From Peptococcaceae bacterium 1109 (GTDB lineage Bacteria > Bacillota > Limnochordia > Darwinibacteriales > Darwinibacteriaceae), in NCBI GenBank assembly GCA_001028815.1, contig LDJB01000003.1:174850-238849 (forward strand): DNA of 64,000 nucleotides, read 5' to 3'. A model generated the notes under the pieces. The model was not told where the DNA came from. It was given only the letters and a program-made list of their open reading frames with translations, and made no database searches. Both the position numbers and the translations under genes were made by a program. Shown piece after piece: positions 25,626 to 34,116 of this stretch. Position 1 is the stretch's first letter; each line of letters opens with the position of its first letter.

Positions 25626-27665
25626 TCAATAGATCTTTCTCCCCCGCTCGTCGGGGATGCCAGACTTGCGGTAGAAATAGCTGTTGACCACATCACGCCA
25701 CTCCGTGGCGTTTTTTAGTTGCTCCTGCAGTTTGGCAGCCACATGCACGAAGGTTTCAGGATCAACTCGCCCCTCCAAGGAGTTCCAACGGGCAATCATC
25801 TCCTGAACCTGCTCCACCCCGGCGAAGTGAGTGTCGTAGATGTGCTGGATCAGGGTCTTCCCAGACCGAAGCCGCTCCCTGTAACCAACCCGGTGAAAGA
25901 AGAGCAGCAGCTCCTCTGGGCACCTTTCCCGAGATTCATACAGCTCTGCGTTTGGTTGGTGGTACTGCCCCGCAAAGCCCGTTCCTCCCTGCAGGGTCCG
26001 ATCCACCCCGATTGCCTGCCAATCAGCCCGGTGATATGTGCCCCAACGGTCGTATTCATACCCGTCCACGTTGGGCCCGTAGTGGTGCCCAGGGTTCACC
26101 ATCCAGCCGATCCCCAAGGGCACTGTGTAGTTCTCGTAGATCTCACGGGACTTAAGGAGCATCTCCAGGATAACAGACTTAACTCTCTCGTCATCGCCGA
26201 ATGTCAGCCGCACCCATTCCTCGCCCACCTCCGCTGCGCTCAGCCCAGGGTTCCAACACAACCGAGCAAACCCGTAAAGGTTTGCTTGGGCAAGGGTGTG
26301 GCCTGTCCAGTTTGGATCTGACCCCACATTGGACACGCCTGCGATCCCTGAGTATGCCTGGGGGAATACTCTCCCCGCAACAATTTCCTGCACTGTTGAA
26401 CCAGGGCCTTGCGCGAAGGTGTCAAAATCTAAGACTTCCTTCCAGAGGGGCACAAGGTAGCAGAGGTCTTTCTGCTGGCCTGTGTATTCCTGGGTGATCT
26501 GCAGTTCTAAGATCTGGTTAGTCCGGCTGAGCCCTCCAAAGAGGGGCGAGACAGGTTCTCTGATCTGGAAATCCATGGGCCCGTTCTTGATCTGGAGGAC
26601 AACGTTCTGGGCAAACTTCCCATCCAAGGGCATGAAGGTGTCATAGGCCGCCCGGGCCCTGTCGGTCGTGTGATCACGCCAATCCTGCATGCAGTTGTAC
26701 ACAAAGCATCGCCAAATCACGATCCCGCCGTAGGGCTCCAATGCCTTTCCCAGCATATTTGCCCCTTGAGCATGGTCTCGGCCGTATGTAAAGGGGCCAG
26801 GACGGTGTTCGGAATCGGCTTTCACCACAAATCCGCCGAAGTCGGGAATCCGGGCGTAGATGGCCCGGGCCCTCTCTGCCCACCACTCTTGTACGTGAGG
26901 ATCGAGGGGATCTGCGGTGGTGAGGCCCCCCAGTTCCATGGGGCTGGCATAGTTGATGCACAATAACACTCTAATCCCCCAGGGGCGGAATATATCCGCA
27001 AGGCGTTCCACCAAGGGAAGCTTAGGGCCAATCAAGCCCGTTTCTGCTGTATGTACGTTGACGTTGTTGATGGAAATGGCATTAATGCCCACCGAAGCGA
27101 GGAGGCGAGCATAGGCGGCTATGCGCTCCTGGTCCTTAGCAAGGGTTCCCCCATTCCACAAGATGGACCGTCCCGCATACCCCCGCTCAATGCTGCCATC
27201 GAGGTTATCCCAATGATTGATCATGCGGATGGGCACAGAGGGGTTCTCTAATAAGAATGCTTCACTCCCCCCGGGGCTGGCAAAGCTCCGTCCCAAGCGC
27301 AGCTCCCTGAGAAAGGCAAACATTCCGTAGAGAAGGCCTCTCTCTGTCTTGGCGGTGATGACCACCTGCCCCTCCCAGGCCCCAGGTTTAATCACAAACC
27401 CTTCTTCCCCGAGCTGATCCGCGAAGGGCCCCAGGAGATCAAGCCCCACCACAAGGCTGGCCCTACTGGGCTCGGCCACAAACTCTGGTGTGGTGCGGTA
27501 AAGCCCTTTGCCCGCCCGCTCAAGTTCTTCTGCGATGCACGCGGCAGTAGCGCTCCCGCCAAGGACCGCCACTACCCGCAGCGGGTTCTCCCGATCCTCC
27601 TGAGCCGCCTGCGGCTGCAAATCGTACCTGAGCCAGCAGGGGGAGCTCCCAGTCCTGCCTTCCAT
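25626..27665 (-). CDS. aguA: Alpha-glucuronidase, glycoside hydrolase family 67
   Basis: The 679-residue enzyme matches family GH67 over its full length. Catalytic positions are visible: E286 in [16 protein letters not shown] (acid), D365 in [12 protein letters not shown] and E393 in QITQEYTGQ, each one residue beyond the well-studied Geobacillus enzyme (E285, D364, E392). GH67 removes (4-O-methyl)glucuronic acid from the end of xylan-derived aldouronic acids, usually inside the cell; no signal peptide is present. AAAGGGGG precedes the ATG. The 3' end is convergent with tRNA-Ala, nine bases away. No xylanase or xylosidase lies nearby. Confidence 0.96.
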   Translation of the reverse strand: MEGRTGSSPCWLRYDLQPQAAQEDRENPLRVVAVLGGSATAACIAEELERAGKGLYRTTPEFVAEPSRASLVVGLDLLGPFADQLGEEGFVIKPGAWEGQVVITAKTERGLLYGMFAFLRELRLGRSFASPGGSEAFLLENPSVPIRMINHWDNLDGSIERGYAGRSILWNGGTLAKDQERIAAYARLLASVGINAISINNVNVHTAETGLIGPKLPLVERLADIFRPWGIRVLLCINYASPMELGGLTTADPLDPHVQEWWAERARAIYARIPDFGGFVVKADSEHRPGPFTYGRDHAQGANMLGKALEPYGGIVIWRCFVYNCMQDWRDHTTDRARAAYDTFMPLDGKFAQNVVLQIKNGPMDFQIREPVSPLFGGLSRTNQILELQITQEYTGQQKDLCYLVPLWKEVLDFDTFAQGPGSTVQEIVAGRVFPQAYSGIAGVSNVGSDPNWTGHTLAQANLYGFARLCWNPGLSAAEVGEEWVRLTFGDDERVKSVILEMLLKSREIYENYTVPLGIGWMVNPGHHYGPNVDGYEYDRWGTYHRADWQAIGVDRTLQGGTGFAGQYHQPNAELYESRERCPEELLLFFHRVGYRERLRSGKTLIQHIYDTHFAGVEQVQEMIARWNSLEGRVDPETFVHVAAKLQEQLKNATEWRDVVNSYFYRKSGIPDERGRKIY
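25695..25716 (+). terminator. Likely tRNA-Ala terminator inside the GH67 coding region
   Basis: ACGCCAC and GTGGCGT pair around a 3-base loop and are followed by TTTTT on the plus strand, the direction of the tRNA, about 80 bases past its end. The site lies inside the 3' coding end of the oppositely oriented alpha-glucuronidase gene. Confidence 0.75.
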
Positions 27666-27679
27666 GTTACAGGCCCCCT

Positions 27680-28576
27680 TTACTCATGACCATGAGAACC
27701 GTTAATCAAAACAGGTGAGCGGGGATCGTGCTTCACCACATTATCCTGAACTGCCTTGGCGCTCGCATTGGCATAGCAGTAAGCGCATTGGTGAAGGCAA
27801 GTGTTGTAAGCGCCGATATCAACACTAGCCGCACAGCCGCACCCCGCCCTTTGGTTCCGATCCCGCGGCGCGCCGCAGGATTTTCCTGTGAGTTCCTCCA
27901 CCAGCGCTTTGTGGATGCAGCTGCCCTTTGTGATACCATAGGAGGATAGATCTAGCTCCTCACAGCAGGTGCTCACTACCATGCCCCGCTCCTGCCCTAC
28001 CTCACCGATAAACCTGCCTAACACATGCATCTCTTCCTCCGTAATGGGCCGAAGGTTGAGGTGTTTAGTATTGCGCAAGGTCTTTCTATAGAAATCCACG
28101 AAGCTAAAGACACAGCGCTCCGTTGAGCCCTGAAGCTCCGAAGCTAGAGCCCAAAACTGCTCCACGTGCCATTGGAGGGTCAGCTTATCCCCTAAGATGA
28201 TGGGATCATAGCGCCACACCACCCGCTTTGGCCCCACATGCCTCGCGAGCCGTTTGAAGGTGTCAATTCGAGTGAAAAGCGCGGGCAAGCCCCCCTCAAC
28301 GGCTCGCGGATAGGGGTTGAGGGTAAACTGAAAGTAGTAAGTATATCCCATGGCATCTAACTGGGGCAGATACGTGAGGAAGGGCTCAGGGTTCTTGGTC
28401 CAGAAGACGATGCAGTCTACCAGGTCTGGAGACAGCTCGATCTGCCTAACATGGCTGTGGTTCATCGGGTTGCGGACGATGACATATCCCTCTTCAAGCC
28501 GCCTGATAAACCAGTGCCCAAAGAAGGCCGGCACATCAGTGCGACGGCTTGCACTTATGATCACTCTGCCCACCAT
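27680..28576 (-). CDS. DUF1848 protein with radical-SAM-like cysteine cluster
   Basis: The product of about 298 residues matches the DUF1848 family: [28 protein letters not shown] at the start, [14 protein letters not shown], and a cysteine-rich C-terminus with [15 protein letters not shown] followed by [12 protein letters not shown]. The CxxCxYC arrangement suggests an iron-sulfur cluster, and it may be a relative of spore photoproduct lyase-type or other radical SAM proteins; no activity is established. The ATG at 28576 is preferred; a TTG at 28603 that overlaps the upstream gene is possible. It lies 13 bases behind a small ribbon-helix-helix gene, forming a two-gene transcript. Confidence 0.82.
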   Translation of the reverse strand: MVGRVIISASRRTDVPAFFGHWFIRRLEEGYVIVRNPMNHSHVRQIELSPDLVDCIVFWTKNPEPFLTYLPQLDAMGYTYYFQFTLNPYPRAVEGGLPALFTRIDTFKRLARHVGPKRVVWRYDPIILGDKLTLQWHVEQFWALASELQGSTERCVFSFVDFYRKTLRNTKHLNLRPITEEEMHVLGRFIGEVGQERGMVVSTCCEELDLSSYGITKGSCIHKALVEELTGKSCGAPRDRNQRAGCGCAASVDIGAYNTCLHQCAYCYANASAKAVQDNVVKHDPRSPVLINGSHGHE

Positions 28577-28589
28577 ACTTTCCCGCGGC

Positions 28590-28772
28590 TTAGTTCCCCT
28601 CAACCAGCCTCATTTTCTGCTTTGGCTCCAGCTGCTCCCTGGCCTTGCCCAGGTACAGTTCAAGTGATTTCTCCACCAAGGCTGAAAGGCTGATGTCCTC
28701 CTTCACTGCCTGGATCTTAGCCTCCTTGTAGACTTCCCGGTTGATATACCCACTCAGTCGTGCTTTCTCCAC
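28590..28772 (-). CDS. Small ribbon-helix-helix (CopG/Arc-like) DNA-binding protein
   Basis: The GTG at 28772 has GGGAGG eight bases upstream and gives a 60-residue protein. KARLSGYINREVYKEAKIQA forms the beta strand and first helix and EDISLSALVEKSLELYL the second, the ribbon-helix-helix layout of CopG-type repressors and antitoxins. No toxin is adjacent; the gene downstream is a DUF1848 protein. Its promoter contains an inverted repeat whose arms double as -35 boxes of the divergent promoters, which is a natural place for this protein to bind. Confidence 0.75.
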   Translation of the reverse strand: MEKARLSGYINREVYKEAKIQAVKEDISLSALVEKSLELYLGKAREQLEPKQKMRLVEGN

Positions 28773-28809
28773 TGTAAGTTCCTCCCAAAACCATTTCAAC
28801 ACATTTCCT

Positions 28810-28837
28810 ATTATAGCATAATAATACCATAACGCAA
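28810..28837 (-). promoter_or_regulatory. Promoter of the RHH-DUF1848 transcript
   Basis: On the minus strand TTGCGT and TATAAT are separated by 16 bases. The -35 box lies in one arm of the inverted repeat at 28833-28858. Confidence 0.75.
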
Positions 28838-28858
28838 AGGTGTTTTTGTCCCTTTGCG
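28833..28858. promoter_or_regulatory. Inverted repeat shared by two divergent -35 boxes
   Basis: CGCAAAGG and CCTTTGCG are perfect 8-base arms spaced by 10 bases. Each arm contains the TTGCG of an outward-facing -35 box, so one symmetric protein dimer could control both directions. Confidence 0.6.
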
Positions 28859-28881
28859 CATTAACGTTATTGTGTTATACT
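28854..28881 (+). promoter_or_regulatory. Promoter of the 123-residue unknown gene
   Basis: TTGCGC and TATACT are separated by 16 bases, 32 bases upstream of the ATG at 28913. Confidence 0.7.
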
Positions 28882-28912
28882 ATAGATACCTTCAGGATAA
28901 GAGGTGAATACC

Positions 28913-29284
28913 ATGACGAGCAGGACACTCACTCCCATTGCCTTGATCCGTGCGGAAGAGTGGAAGGCCATTATATACTACTGCTTAACCGAGGACACCG
29001 AACATAACTATGAGTGTCCTGATGAGCACGCCATCGTGGTGTGGACAACCTCTGACGATGAAACCGCTGGGCCTTCCATGCACGGTGCCTTTAACTGCGA
29101 AACATCACTCCAGACACCTGGCTTTGTCAATGTTTTCTGGCTAAGTGGGAACTGCGATAGGCCAGAGGGCTTTGCTTGGGAAGGCAACTGGAGCCCTCAC
29201 ATGGCCCGGACTCGCTTTATGGAGATGTATGAGAAAGCTCTGGGGAAAAAATACGCGGGCACCCGCTCCGAGAACCGGGGCTAG
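28913..29284 (+). CDS. Small protein of unknown function, divergent from the RHH gene
   Basis: I do not recognise the family. The ATG at 28913 has GAGGTG seven bases upstream; the product has 123 residues. It is acidic in the first half (TEDTEHNYECPDEHAIVVWTT), rich in tryptophan (VFWLSGNCD, WEGNWSPHMAR) and ends in a basic stretch. It has no signal peptide or membrane segment and is likely a soluble single-domain protein. Its promoter shares an inverted repeat with the RHH-DUF1848 transcript, so its expression is probably linked to that pair. A strong terminator follows. Confidence 0.7.
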   Translation: MTSRTLTPIALIRAEEWKAIIYYCLTEDTEHNYECPDEHAIVVWTTSDDETAGPSMHGAFNCETSLQTPGFVNVFWLSGNCDRPEGFAWEGNWSPHMARTRFMEMYEKALGKKYAGTRSENRG

Positions 29285-29296
29285 CCCTAGAAGAAG

Positions 29297-29326
29297 AAAG
29301 AACTCCGCACATGGAGTTCTTTTTTG
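29297..29326. terminator. Terminator between convergent genes
   Basis: GAACTCC and GGAGTTC form a short stem and TTTTTT follows on the plus strand. On the minus strand the stem is followed by TTTCTTCTTC, so it may serve both directions. Confidence 0.88.
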
Positions 29327-29332
29327 ATCTCT

Positions 29333-30406
29333 CTAGGTATGGAAAACTAGATCTGCCTGCGCGAGAATGCCGAAAGCATCGAAGTAGCGGTTTTCTAAGG
29401 GAATCCACTCCTCCACAAACCGGCGGAGCAAAGCCTCCCCGCTGCGCCTTATAATGCGCTCCCTCTGCCTTTCCGGGCTCACCTTCAGAAACACCTTAAG
29501 GTGATAGGGATCCCCAAAGGCAGGATGCATGCTGTAGGAGCCTTCGATGATGTTCAACCGCTTTGGGAGCACTTCAGCCTGGCGCGCTATGCGCTGGGTG
29601 CCACAGTCAAAGACTCCGTAGGTGAAGGAGCGCTGGGCCTTGAGGCCTTGGAGGACTTCTTCTGCAAAGCGCTCATAGTGCACGTTGCCCCCAGGCGCCT
29701 CCAGCCGCGCTTTGCTCTTAAGCTCGCTGGGTACGAAAAAGTCATCCATGTGAAAGATATTGCAGTCGTAGACTTCCCCTAGAAGATCAGCTAGGAAGCT
29801 TTTCCCCGCACCGCTGTTGCCGTCAATGGCCACCACCACGTGGGGTTCTTTGTCCAGCAAACCATCGATCGCTGCGAAGAGGGAGGCAAAACGAGCAAAC
29901 TCTTGCCGCACAACCCGATAGGCTGGTTGGTAGGCTTCCCGGTAAACAGCGCTGTGGTGCATCCCTGGATAGCCTGCTTTTCTGTACTCCTCCAAAAACT
30001 CCTCCAGCTCCCCTTCGGGAATGGGCATCTCCCCTGAGCGGGCCAGGCCTAGGAGGAGCTGCAGTTTCTCCTCAAGGGTGTCTTTACAGGGGGGTGCTTC
30101 CTTGGCGGAACGGACGAACCAGCGGGCAACGGTTCTCAAGCTCACCCCAGACCTAGGTAGCGGCCTAAGGTTTACCCGGCAATAGCCTCCGCCAATTCCC
30201 TCAAACAAGGGGGGGACTGGGGTCAAGCTGGAGGCCCTTTGGCAAGCAACGTACTCGTCCCTCAATCTCGCCCATGCCTCTGCCTCAGAAGGCAAAAAGT
30301 GGCCAGTGCCAAACTCGCTTTGGAAAATGAGCTTCACCAGGTCCCCCTTCTCCATCAGGGGATAACGCTGCCAGTGTTCGAGAAGGACAGTGCGAAACTC
30401 CTTCAT
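29333..30406 (-). CDS. Two-domain protein: unknown N-terminal domain plus uridine-kinase-like P-loop domain
   Basis: The 357-residue protein has a C-terminal kinase domain: VVVAIDGNSGAGKSFLADLL with the Walker A motif at residues 196-203, IFHMDDFFVP, and a lid region with RQRERIIRRSG. This is the uridine kinase/phosphoribulokinase branch of P-loop kinases. The first 180 residues (LMEKGDLVKLIFQSEFGTGHFLPS, then CRVNLRPLPRSG) are not a family I know, and may bind the substrate or an effector. Its ATG overlaps the stop of the GntR regulator gene, so the two are coupled. A small-molecule kinase role is likely; the substrate is unknown. Confidence 0.75.
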   Translation of the reverse strand: MKEFRTVLLEHWQRYPLMEKGDLVKLIFQSEFGTGHFLPSEAEAWARLRDEYVACQRASSLTPVPPLFEGIGGGYCRVNLRPLPRSGVSLRTVARWFVRSAKEAPPCKDTLEEKLQLLLGLARSGEMPIPEGELEEFLEEYRKAGYPGMHHSAVYREAYQPAYRVVRQEFARFASLFAAIDGLLDKEPHVVVAIDGNSGAGKSFLADLLGEVYDCNIFHMDDFFVPSELKSKARLEAPGGNVHYERFAEEVLQGLKAQRSFTYGVFDCGTQRIARQAEVLPKRLNIIEGSYSMHPAFGDPYHLKVFLKVSPERQRERIIRRSGEALLRRFVEEWIPLENRYFDAFGILAQADLVFHT

Positions 30407-31107
30407 GCCCTGCTCCTGCTCCCGCTCTCTAGCTGTGCCCTGTGGACCCGAAGCCAGTTCTCCGCGGCGCTGCGCGCGTGCTCAGCCAAGGCGTGGGCTG
30501 CCATCTCTGGATCCTTTTCCTTGATGGCGGCCACAATGGCCCCGTGCTCTTCCCCAGCCTGGCGCATCCTTCCAGGGCTTGCCAGAGAGTCCAGGCGGGC
30601 CCTGCGCAGGTAGTCATGGAAAGCAGAGAGTACCAGTTCCAGAGGGACGCTGTGGGAAGCTTCATACAGCACTTCATGAAAACGGGTATCCAGTTCCCGC
30701 CAGGAGCGGTAGTCATGGTCGGCCGCGGCCCGATCCATTTTCATCAGGAGGCACTCCAGCTCATTGAGCTGTTCTGGGGTAATGTGCATCGCTGCCCACT
30801 TGGCCGCGAGGCCTTCAACTAAGGCCCGGACCGCATAAATGTCCTGAATGTCCTTTTCAGAGATGCCCGCAACTACAGCCCCTTTGTTGCGGATGATGGT
30901 GACAAGCCCTTCCTGCTCCAGCCTGCGAAGGGCTTCCCGCACGGGGGTACGGCTTACACCCAGCTCCGCTGCGATCCGTGACTCCCGGATCACTGCCCCT
31001 GGTTCATAGGTACCGTCCAGGATGCGCCTGCGCATCTGCACAAATACACGTTCGTGGAGGGAGCTGGGTTCAGAATGATGGGAATCTAATTTGTGCAAAG
31101 CTCTCAA
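30403..31107 (-). CDS. GntR family regulator, FadR/FCD subfamily
   Basis: The protein has an N-terminal GntR winged helix (YEPGAVIRESRIAAELGVSRTPVREALRRLEQEGLV) and an all-helical FCD ligand domain with the metal-binding pattern DTRFHEVLYEASH and HDYLRRARLDSL, ending in HALAEHARSAAENWL. FCD regulators commonly sense organic acids such as uronates, lactate or gluconate. No ATG is available: the frame opens at a TTG (31107), with another TTG at 31095, so the start is uncertain. It is upstream of and overlapping the kinase-like gene, and lies beside the KDG kinase/aldolase operon, which it could also control; that is inference. Confidence 0.9.
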   Translation of the reverse strand: MRALHKLDSHHSEPSSLHERVFVQMRRRILDGTYEPGAVIRESRIAAELGVSRTPVREALRRLEQEGLVTIIRNKGAVVAGISEKDIQDIYAVRALVEGLAAKWAAMHITPEQLNELECLLMKMDRAAADHDYRSWRELDTRFHEVLYEASHSVPLELVLSAFHDYLRRARLDSLASPGRMRQAGEEHGAIVAAIKEKDPEMAAHALAEHARSAAENWLRVHRAQLESGSRSRA

Positions 31108-31163
31108 TCCAATCTTGGTGAGTTAACCCCAGTTTACTACAGTGTTTCTTCGTCTTACAACCG

Positions 31164-31191
31164 GAAAATAAGCCCGCATTTATATACGGGC
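31164..31191 (-). terminator. Terminator of the kdgA operon, enclosing the stop codon
   Basis: On the minus strand GCCCG and CGGGC pair around a loop that holds the TAA stop codon of kdgA, followed by TTATTTT. Confidence 0.75.
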
Positions 31192-31824
31192 ACTCTGAGC
31201 AGCAGCTACGAACCGAGCGGCTAAATCGCTTAGGGCGTCCCAGTTCCCTTCTGCAACCAGCTTCTTATCTACTAGGGAACTGCCTACCCCAACAAAGGCC
31301 GCCCCCGCCTTGATAAACTCGGGGGTGTTCTCTAAGGTTACCCCACCAGTGGGCGTAACCTCGATCTGGGGCAGAGGCCCTTTGAGGTCTTTAATGAATC
31401 CCGGGCCTAGCTTGGTTGCAGGGAAGATCTTAATCACATCTGCCCCTGCTTCCCACGCGGTCAAGATCTCTGTGGGCGTAAAAGCACCGGGGATGCAGAT
31501 TTTGCTGTACCGCTTGCACATCGCGACCAGCTCGGGTTTGAAGGCAGGGCTCACCACAAACTCTGCACCGGCGAGAATGGCCATGCGAGCCGTCTCTGCA
31601 TCAAGTACGCTCCCCACCCCAATGATGGCCTCACCCTGGAGCTCGTCCACCGCAGCCTTGATGGTCTCTAAGGCACCAGGAGAAGTCATCGTGATCTCAA
31701 GGGCTCGCACCCCGCCTTTGCTCAAGGCTCTTGTGATCTGCAGGAGTTCCTCGGGCCCGCTAGCGCGGATTACTGCCACTACGCCGCTGTCTCTAATTGC
31801 TTGCAGGCATTCTGCTTTTGTCAT
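31180..31824 (-). CDS. kdgA: KDPG aldolase (2-dehydro-3-deoxy-phosphogluconate aldolase)
   Basis: The 214-residue enzyme is a class I KDPG/KHG aldolase. The catalytic base E43 lies in ALEITMTSPGA, the substrate phosphate loop in VTPTGGVTLEN, and the Schiff-base lysine K132 in VIKIFPATKLG. It cleaves KDPG into pyruvate and glyceraldehyde 3-phosphate. It follows kdgK by 27 bases and ends the operon. Together with KdgK it completes the breakdown of uronic acids or gluconate. AAGGAGGAG precedes the ATG. Confidence 0.96.
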   Translation of the reverse strand: MTKAECLQAIRDSGVVAVIRASGPEELLQITRALSKGGVRALEITMTSPGALETIKAAVDELQGEAIIGVGSVLDAETARMAILAGAEFVVSPAFKPELVAMCKRYSKICIPGAFTPTEILTAWEAGADVIKIFPATKLGPGFIKDLKGPLPQIEVTPTGGVTLENTPEFIKAGAAFVGVGSSLVDKKLVAEGNWDALSDLAARFVAAAQSARI

Positions 31825-31851
31825 GCGGTCTCCTCCTTGTATTAGTTCAGC

Positions 31852-32874
31852 TTAACGCTGTACCCTCCCTGATTGATCTCCAGCCGCGAGAGTTTGGACT
31901 TCCTTCGTAGATACTAAGTTAAAGTCGCCAAGGATGGTGTGCTTAAGGCATGAGGCAGCCGCGGCAAACTCTAAGGCTTCCCCATCCGGCATTCCAGTCA
32001 CAAGGCCGTAGATCAAGCCTGCAGCAAAGGAGTCTCCGGCCCCGACCCGATCTACGATCTGGATTTCATACTTGCGGGACCGGAAAAACTTCTTGGTGTT
32101 GTACAGCAGCCCAGACCAGTTGTTCACAGAAGCGGACAAGCTTTCCCGTAGAGTGATGGCAACTTTCTTAAAGCCAAACCGCTCCACAAGCTGGAGAGCA
32201 ACTTCCTGGTAACCTGCCTCACTCAACTTGCCCTCGGTCACACATGACTCGCCCGCAGTAATGCCGAACACCTTGTCCGCATCCTCTTCATTAGCCACCA
32301 AAACGTCCACATAAGGCATCAAGCTGCTCATCACCTGCTTGGCCTCTTCTGGAGACCAGAGCTTCTTGCGGTAGTTCAAATCCGCGCTCACCGTTACCCC
32401 TAGCTCTTTAGCAGTTTGCACCGCCTCCAGAGTTACCGTCGCCGGCCCCTTCCCCAGCGCTGGGGTTATGCCGGTAAAGTGAAACCAATCCGCGCCCTCA
32501 AGGATGGCGTGCCAGTGGAATTCTCCCGGCTTGACCTGGGAAATTGCAGAATGGGCCCGGTCGTAGATCACCTTAGACGGGCGCTGAGAGGCACCGTGTT
32601 CGAGGAAGTAGATCCCTAGACGCTCACCGCCCCGGAGGATGAAACCTGTACCTACCCCGTAGCGGCGCAAGCTGTTTACGGCACACTGCCCAATTTCATG
32701 GTCGGGCACTTTGGTGACAAAGTGGGTATCCAAGCCGTAGTTGGCTAAGGATACAGCCACGTTCGCTTCGCCGCCACCGTAAACCACATCAAAAGAATCA
32801 GCTTGCACAAACCGCCCGTGCCCAGAAGGGGACAGGCGCAGCATGATCTCGCCGAACGTAACAACTCGCTTCAC
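31852..32874 (-). CDS. kdgK: 2-dehydro-3-deoxygluconate (KDG) kinase, PfkB family
   Basis: The 340-residue protein starts VVTFGEIMLRLSPSGHGRFVQ and has VVYGGGEANVAVSLANYG, the sugar-binding region of KDG kinases, followed by the C-terminal DRVGAGDSFAAGLIYGL with the catalytic aspartate. It phosphorylates KDG to KDPG, the substrate of the aldolase encoded next. Length and sequence fit KdgK rather than ribokinase or fructokinase. The gene lies 54 bases behind the YesN-like regulator, at the end of a six-gene transcript that also encodes a binding protein and histidine kinase. Confidence 0.92.
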   Translation of the reverse strand: MKRVVTFGEIMLRLSPSGHGRFVQADSFDVVYGGGEANVAVSLANYGLDTHFVTKVPDHEIGQCAVNSLRRYGVGTGFILRGGERLGIYFLEHGASQRPSKVIYDRAHSAISQVKPGEFHWHAILEGADWFHFTGITPALGKGPATVTLEAVQTAKELGVTVSADLNYRKKLWSPEEAKQVMSSLMPYVDVLVANEEDADKVFGITAGESCVTEGKLSEAGYQEVALQLVERFGFKKVAITLRESLSASVNNWSGLLYNTKKFFRSRKYEIQIVDRVGAGDSFAAGLIYGLVTGMPDGEALEFAAAASCLKHTILGDFNLVSTKEVQTLAAGDQSGRVQR

Positions 32875-32928
32875 CGATGCTGAGCCCCCTATCGGCCAAT
32901 TATTTCTGCATATTTCCGACGATTCCTG

Positions 32929-34101
32929 TCAGTTCTTACGCGCTTGGGCAGATCCCGGATCGGCCCTATACTCGGTGGGGGTGACGCCCACTTCCCGCTT
33001 AAACCACGAGCTGAAGTAATAAGCATTCTGGAAGCCCAGGAAGTCCGCGATTTCATACATGCGCTGATCCGTGGTTTTGAGGAGTTCCATGGCTTTCCGG
33101 ACCTTTAGGCCGTTGATGTAATCGCTAAAGTGCTGCCCCACCTGGTCTAAGAAGAGTTTGCTTAAATAGCCCGTACTCACATTGAATTCTTCCGCAAGTT
33201 TCCCCAGGCTGATCCCTCGTTGGTAATTCTCGTCCACGTACTGCTTGATCTGGTGCATCATGCGGGTTTTCCGCCGCTGGGGGGCCGATTGGATCAACCT
33301 ATTTGTATCCAGCACCACGGCCTTAAGCCATTCCTTCAGCATAGCAAGGCTGCCATTCTGCTCAGGATGGGCCGAGATGTGCCGAACCATGATCGAGACC
33401 CCCTCATCGTACGCAAAGCCCACTTCCTTCAGGGTGTTCAAGAGAGCGATCATGATGCTGTTCATGAAGATATAGACGCTGCGGGTATCCTCCTGGAACT
33501 GATCCATCAGCTGAAAATAGGAATGAAGCTCTGCTTCCAGGTCCCCTTCATTCCCCGCTTTGAGGAGGCTTCCCAGTTTCCGGCAGGCGGAAGCAGTGGA
33601 CTGCTCCACAAAGAGCTCCCTGTTGATCAGCCAGCGAAAGGCTCCCGGGAGGCTGCTGCGGCTGATGGCCTCATACATTTCGTCGTGGGCCGCTTCACGG
33701 GCATCATCGTCCACATCCCGCTCCTGGGCGATTTTAGCCCGCAGGCGCTGGACCATCTCTAAGAGCCGCTGGGTGCGGAAGGGCTTGAGGACGTAATCCT
33801 CCACCCCTAAGCGGAGGGACTCCCGCGCGTACTCAAAGTCCGCGTACTCGCTGATCACGATCACCCTGAGCCCTGGGTTCTGCTCCCTAGCCCGGCGAAT
33901 GAGCTCAATACCGGTCATCCCGGGCATGCGGATATCGGTGACTAAGATATCTATATTCTCTTCCTTCAGGATAGTCAGGGCCTCATAACCGTCCTTGGCC
34001 TGGAAGACTTGGCAGTTGTACTTTTGCCAATCCACATTACTGCTGACCTTTTCCCGAAGGTACTTCTCATCATCAGCTACAAGTAATCTGCACTCAACCA
34101 T
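32929..34101 (-). CDS. YesN-type response regulator (receiver plus AraC output domain)
   Basis: The 390-residue protein has an N-terminal receiver domain (LLVADDEKYLREKV, phosphoacceptor aspartate in DILVTDIRMPGMTG, and VLKPFRTQRL) and a C-terminal AraC domain (ISLGKLAEEFNVSTGYLSKLFLDQVGQHFSDYI and MYEIADFLGFQNAYYFSSWFKREVG). The middle part is helical and variable, as usual for YesN. It is the partner of the histidine kinase whose gene ends 15 bases upstream. It likely activates the sugar acid operon in which it lies. Confidence 0.95.
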   Translation of the reverse strand: MVECRLLVADDEKYLREKVSSNVDWQKYNCQVFQAKDGYEALTILKEENIDILVTDIRMPGMTGIELIRRAREQNPGLRVIVISEYADFEYARESLRLGVEDYVLKPFRTQRLLEMVQRLRAKIAQERDVDDDAREAAHDEMYEAISRSSLPGAFRWLINRELFVEQSTASACRKLGSLLKAGNEGDLEAELHSYFQLMDQFQEDTRSVYIFMNSIMIALLNTLKEVGFAYDEGVSIMVRHISAHPEQNGSLAMLKEWLKAVVLDTNRLIQSAPQRRKTRMMHQIKQYVDENYQRGISLGKLAEEFNVSTGYLSKLFLDQVGQHFSDYINGLKVRKAMELLKTTDQRMYEIADFLGFQNAYYFSSWFKREVGVTPTEYRADPGSAQARKN

Positions 34102-34116
34102 AAGCCTCCACCTATG

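Noticed and set aside
28590-28772. A toxin-antitoxin pair formed by the RHH protein and its neighbour
   Set aside because: The downstream gene is a 298-residue DUF1848 protein with a cysteine cluster, not a recognised toxin.
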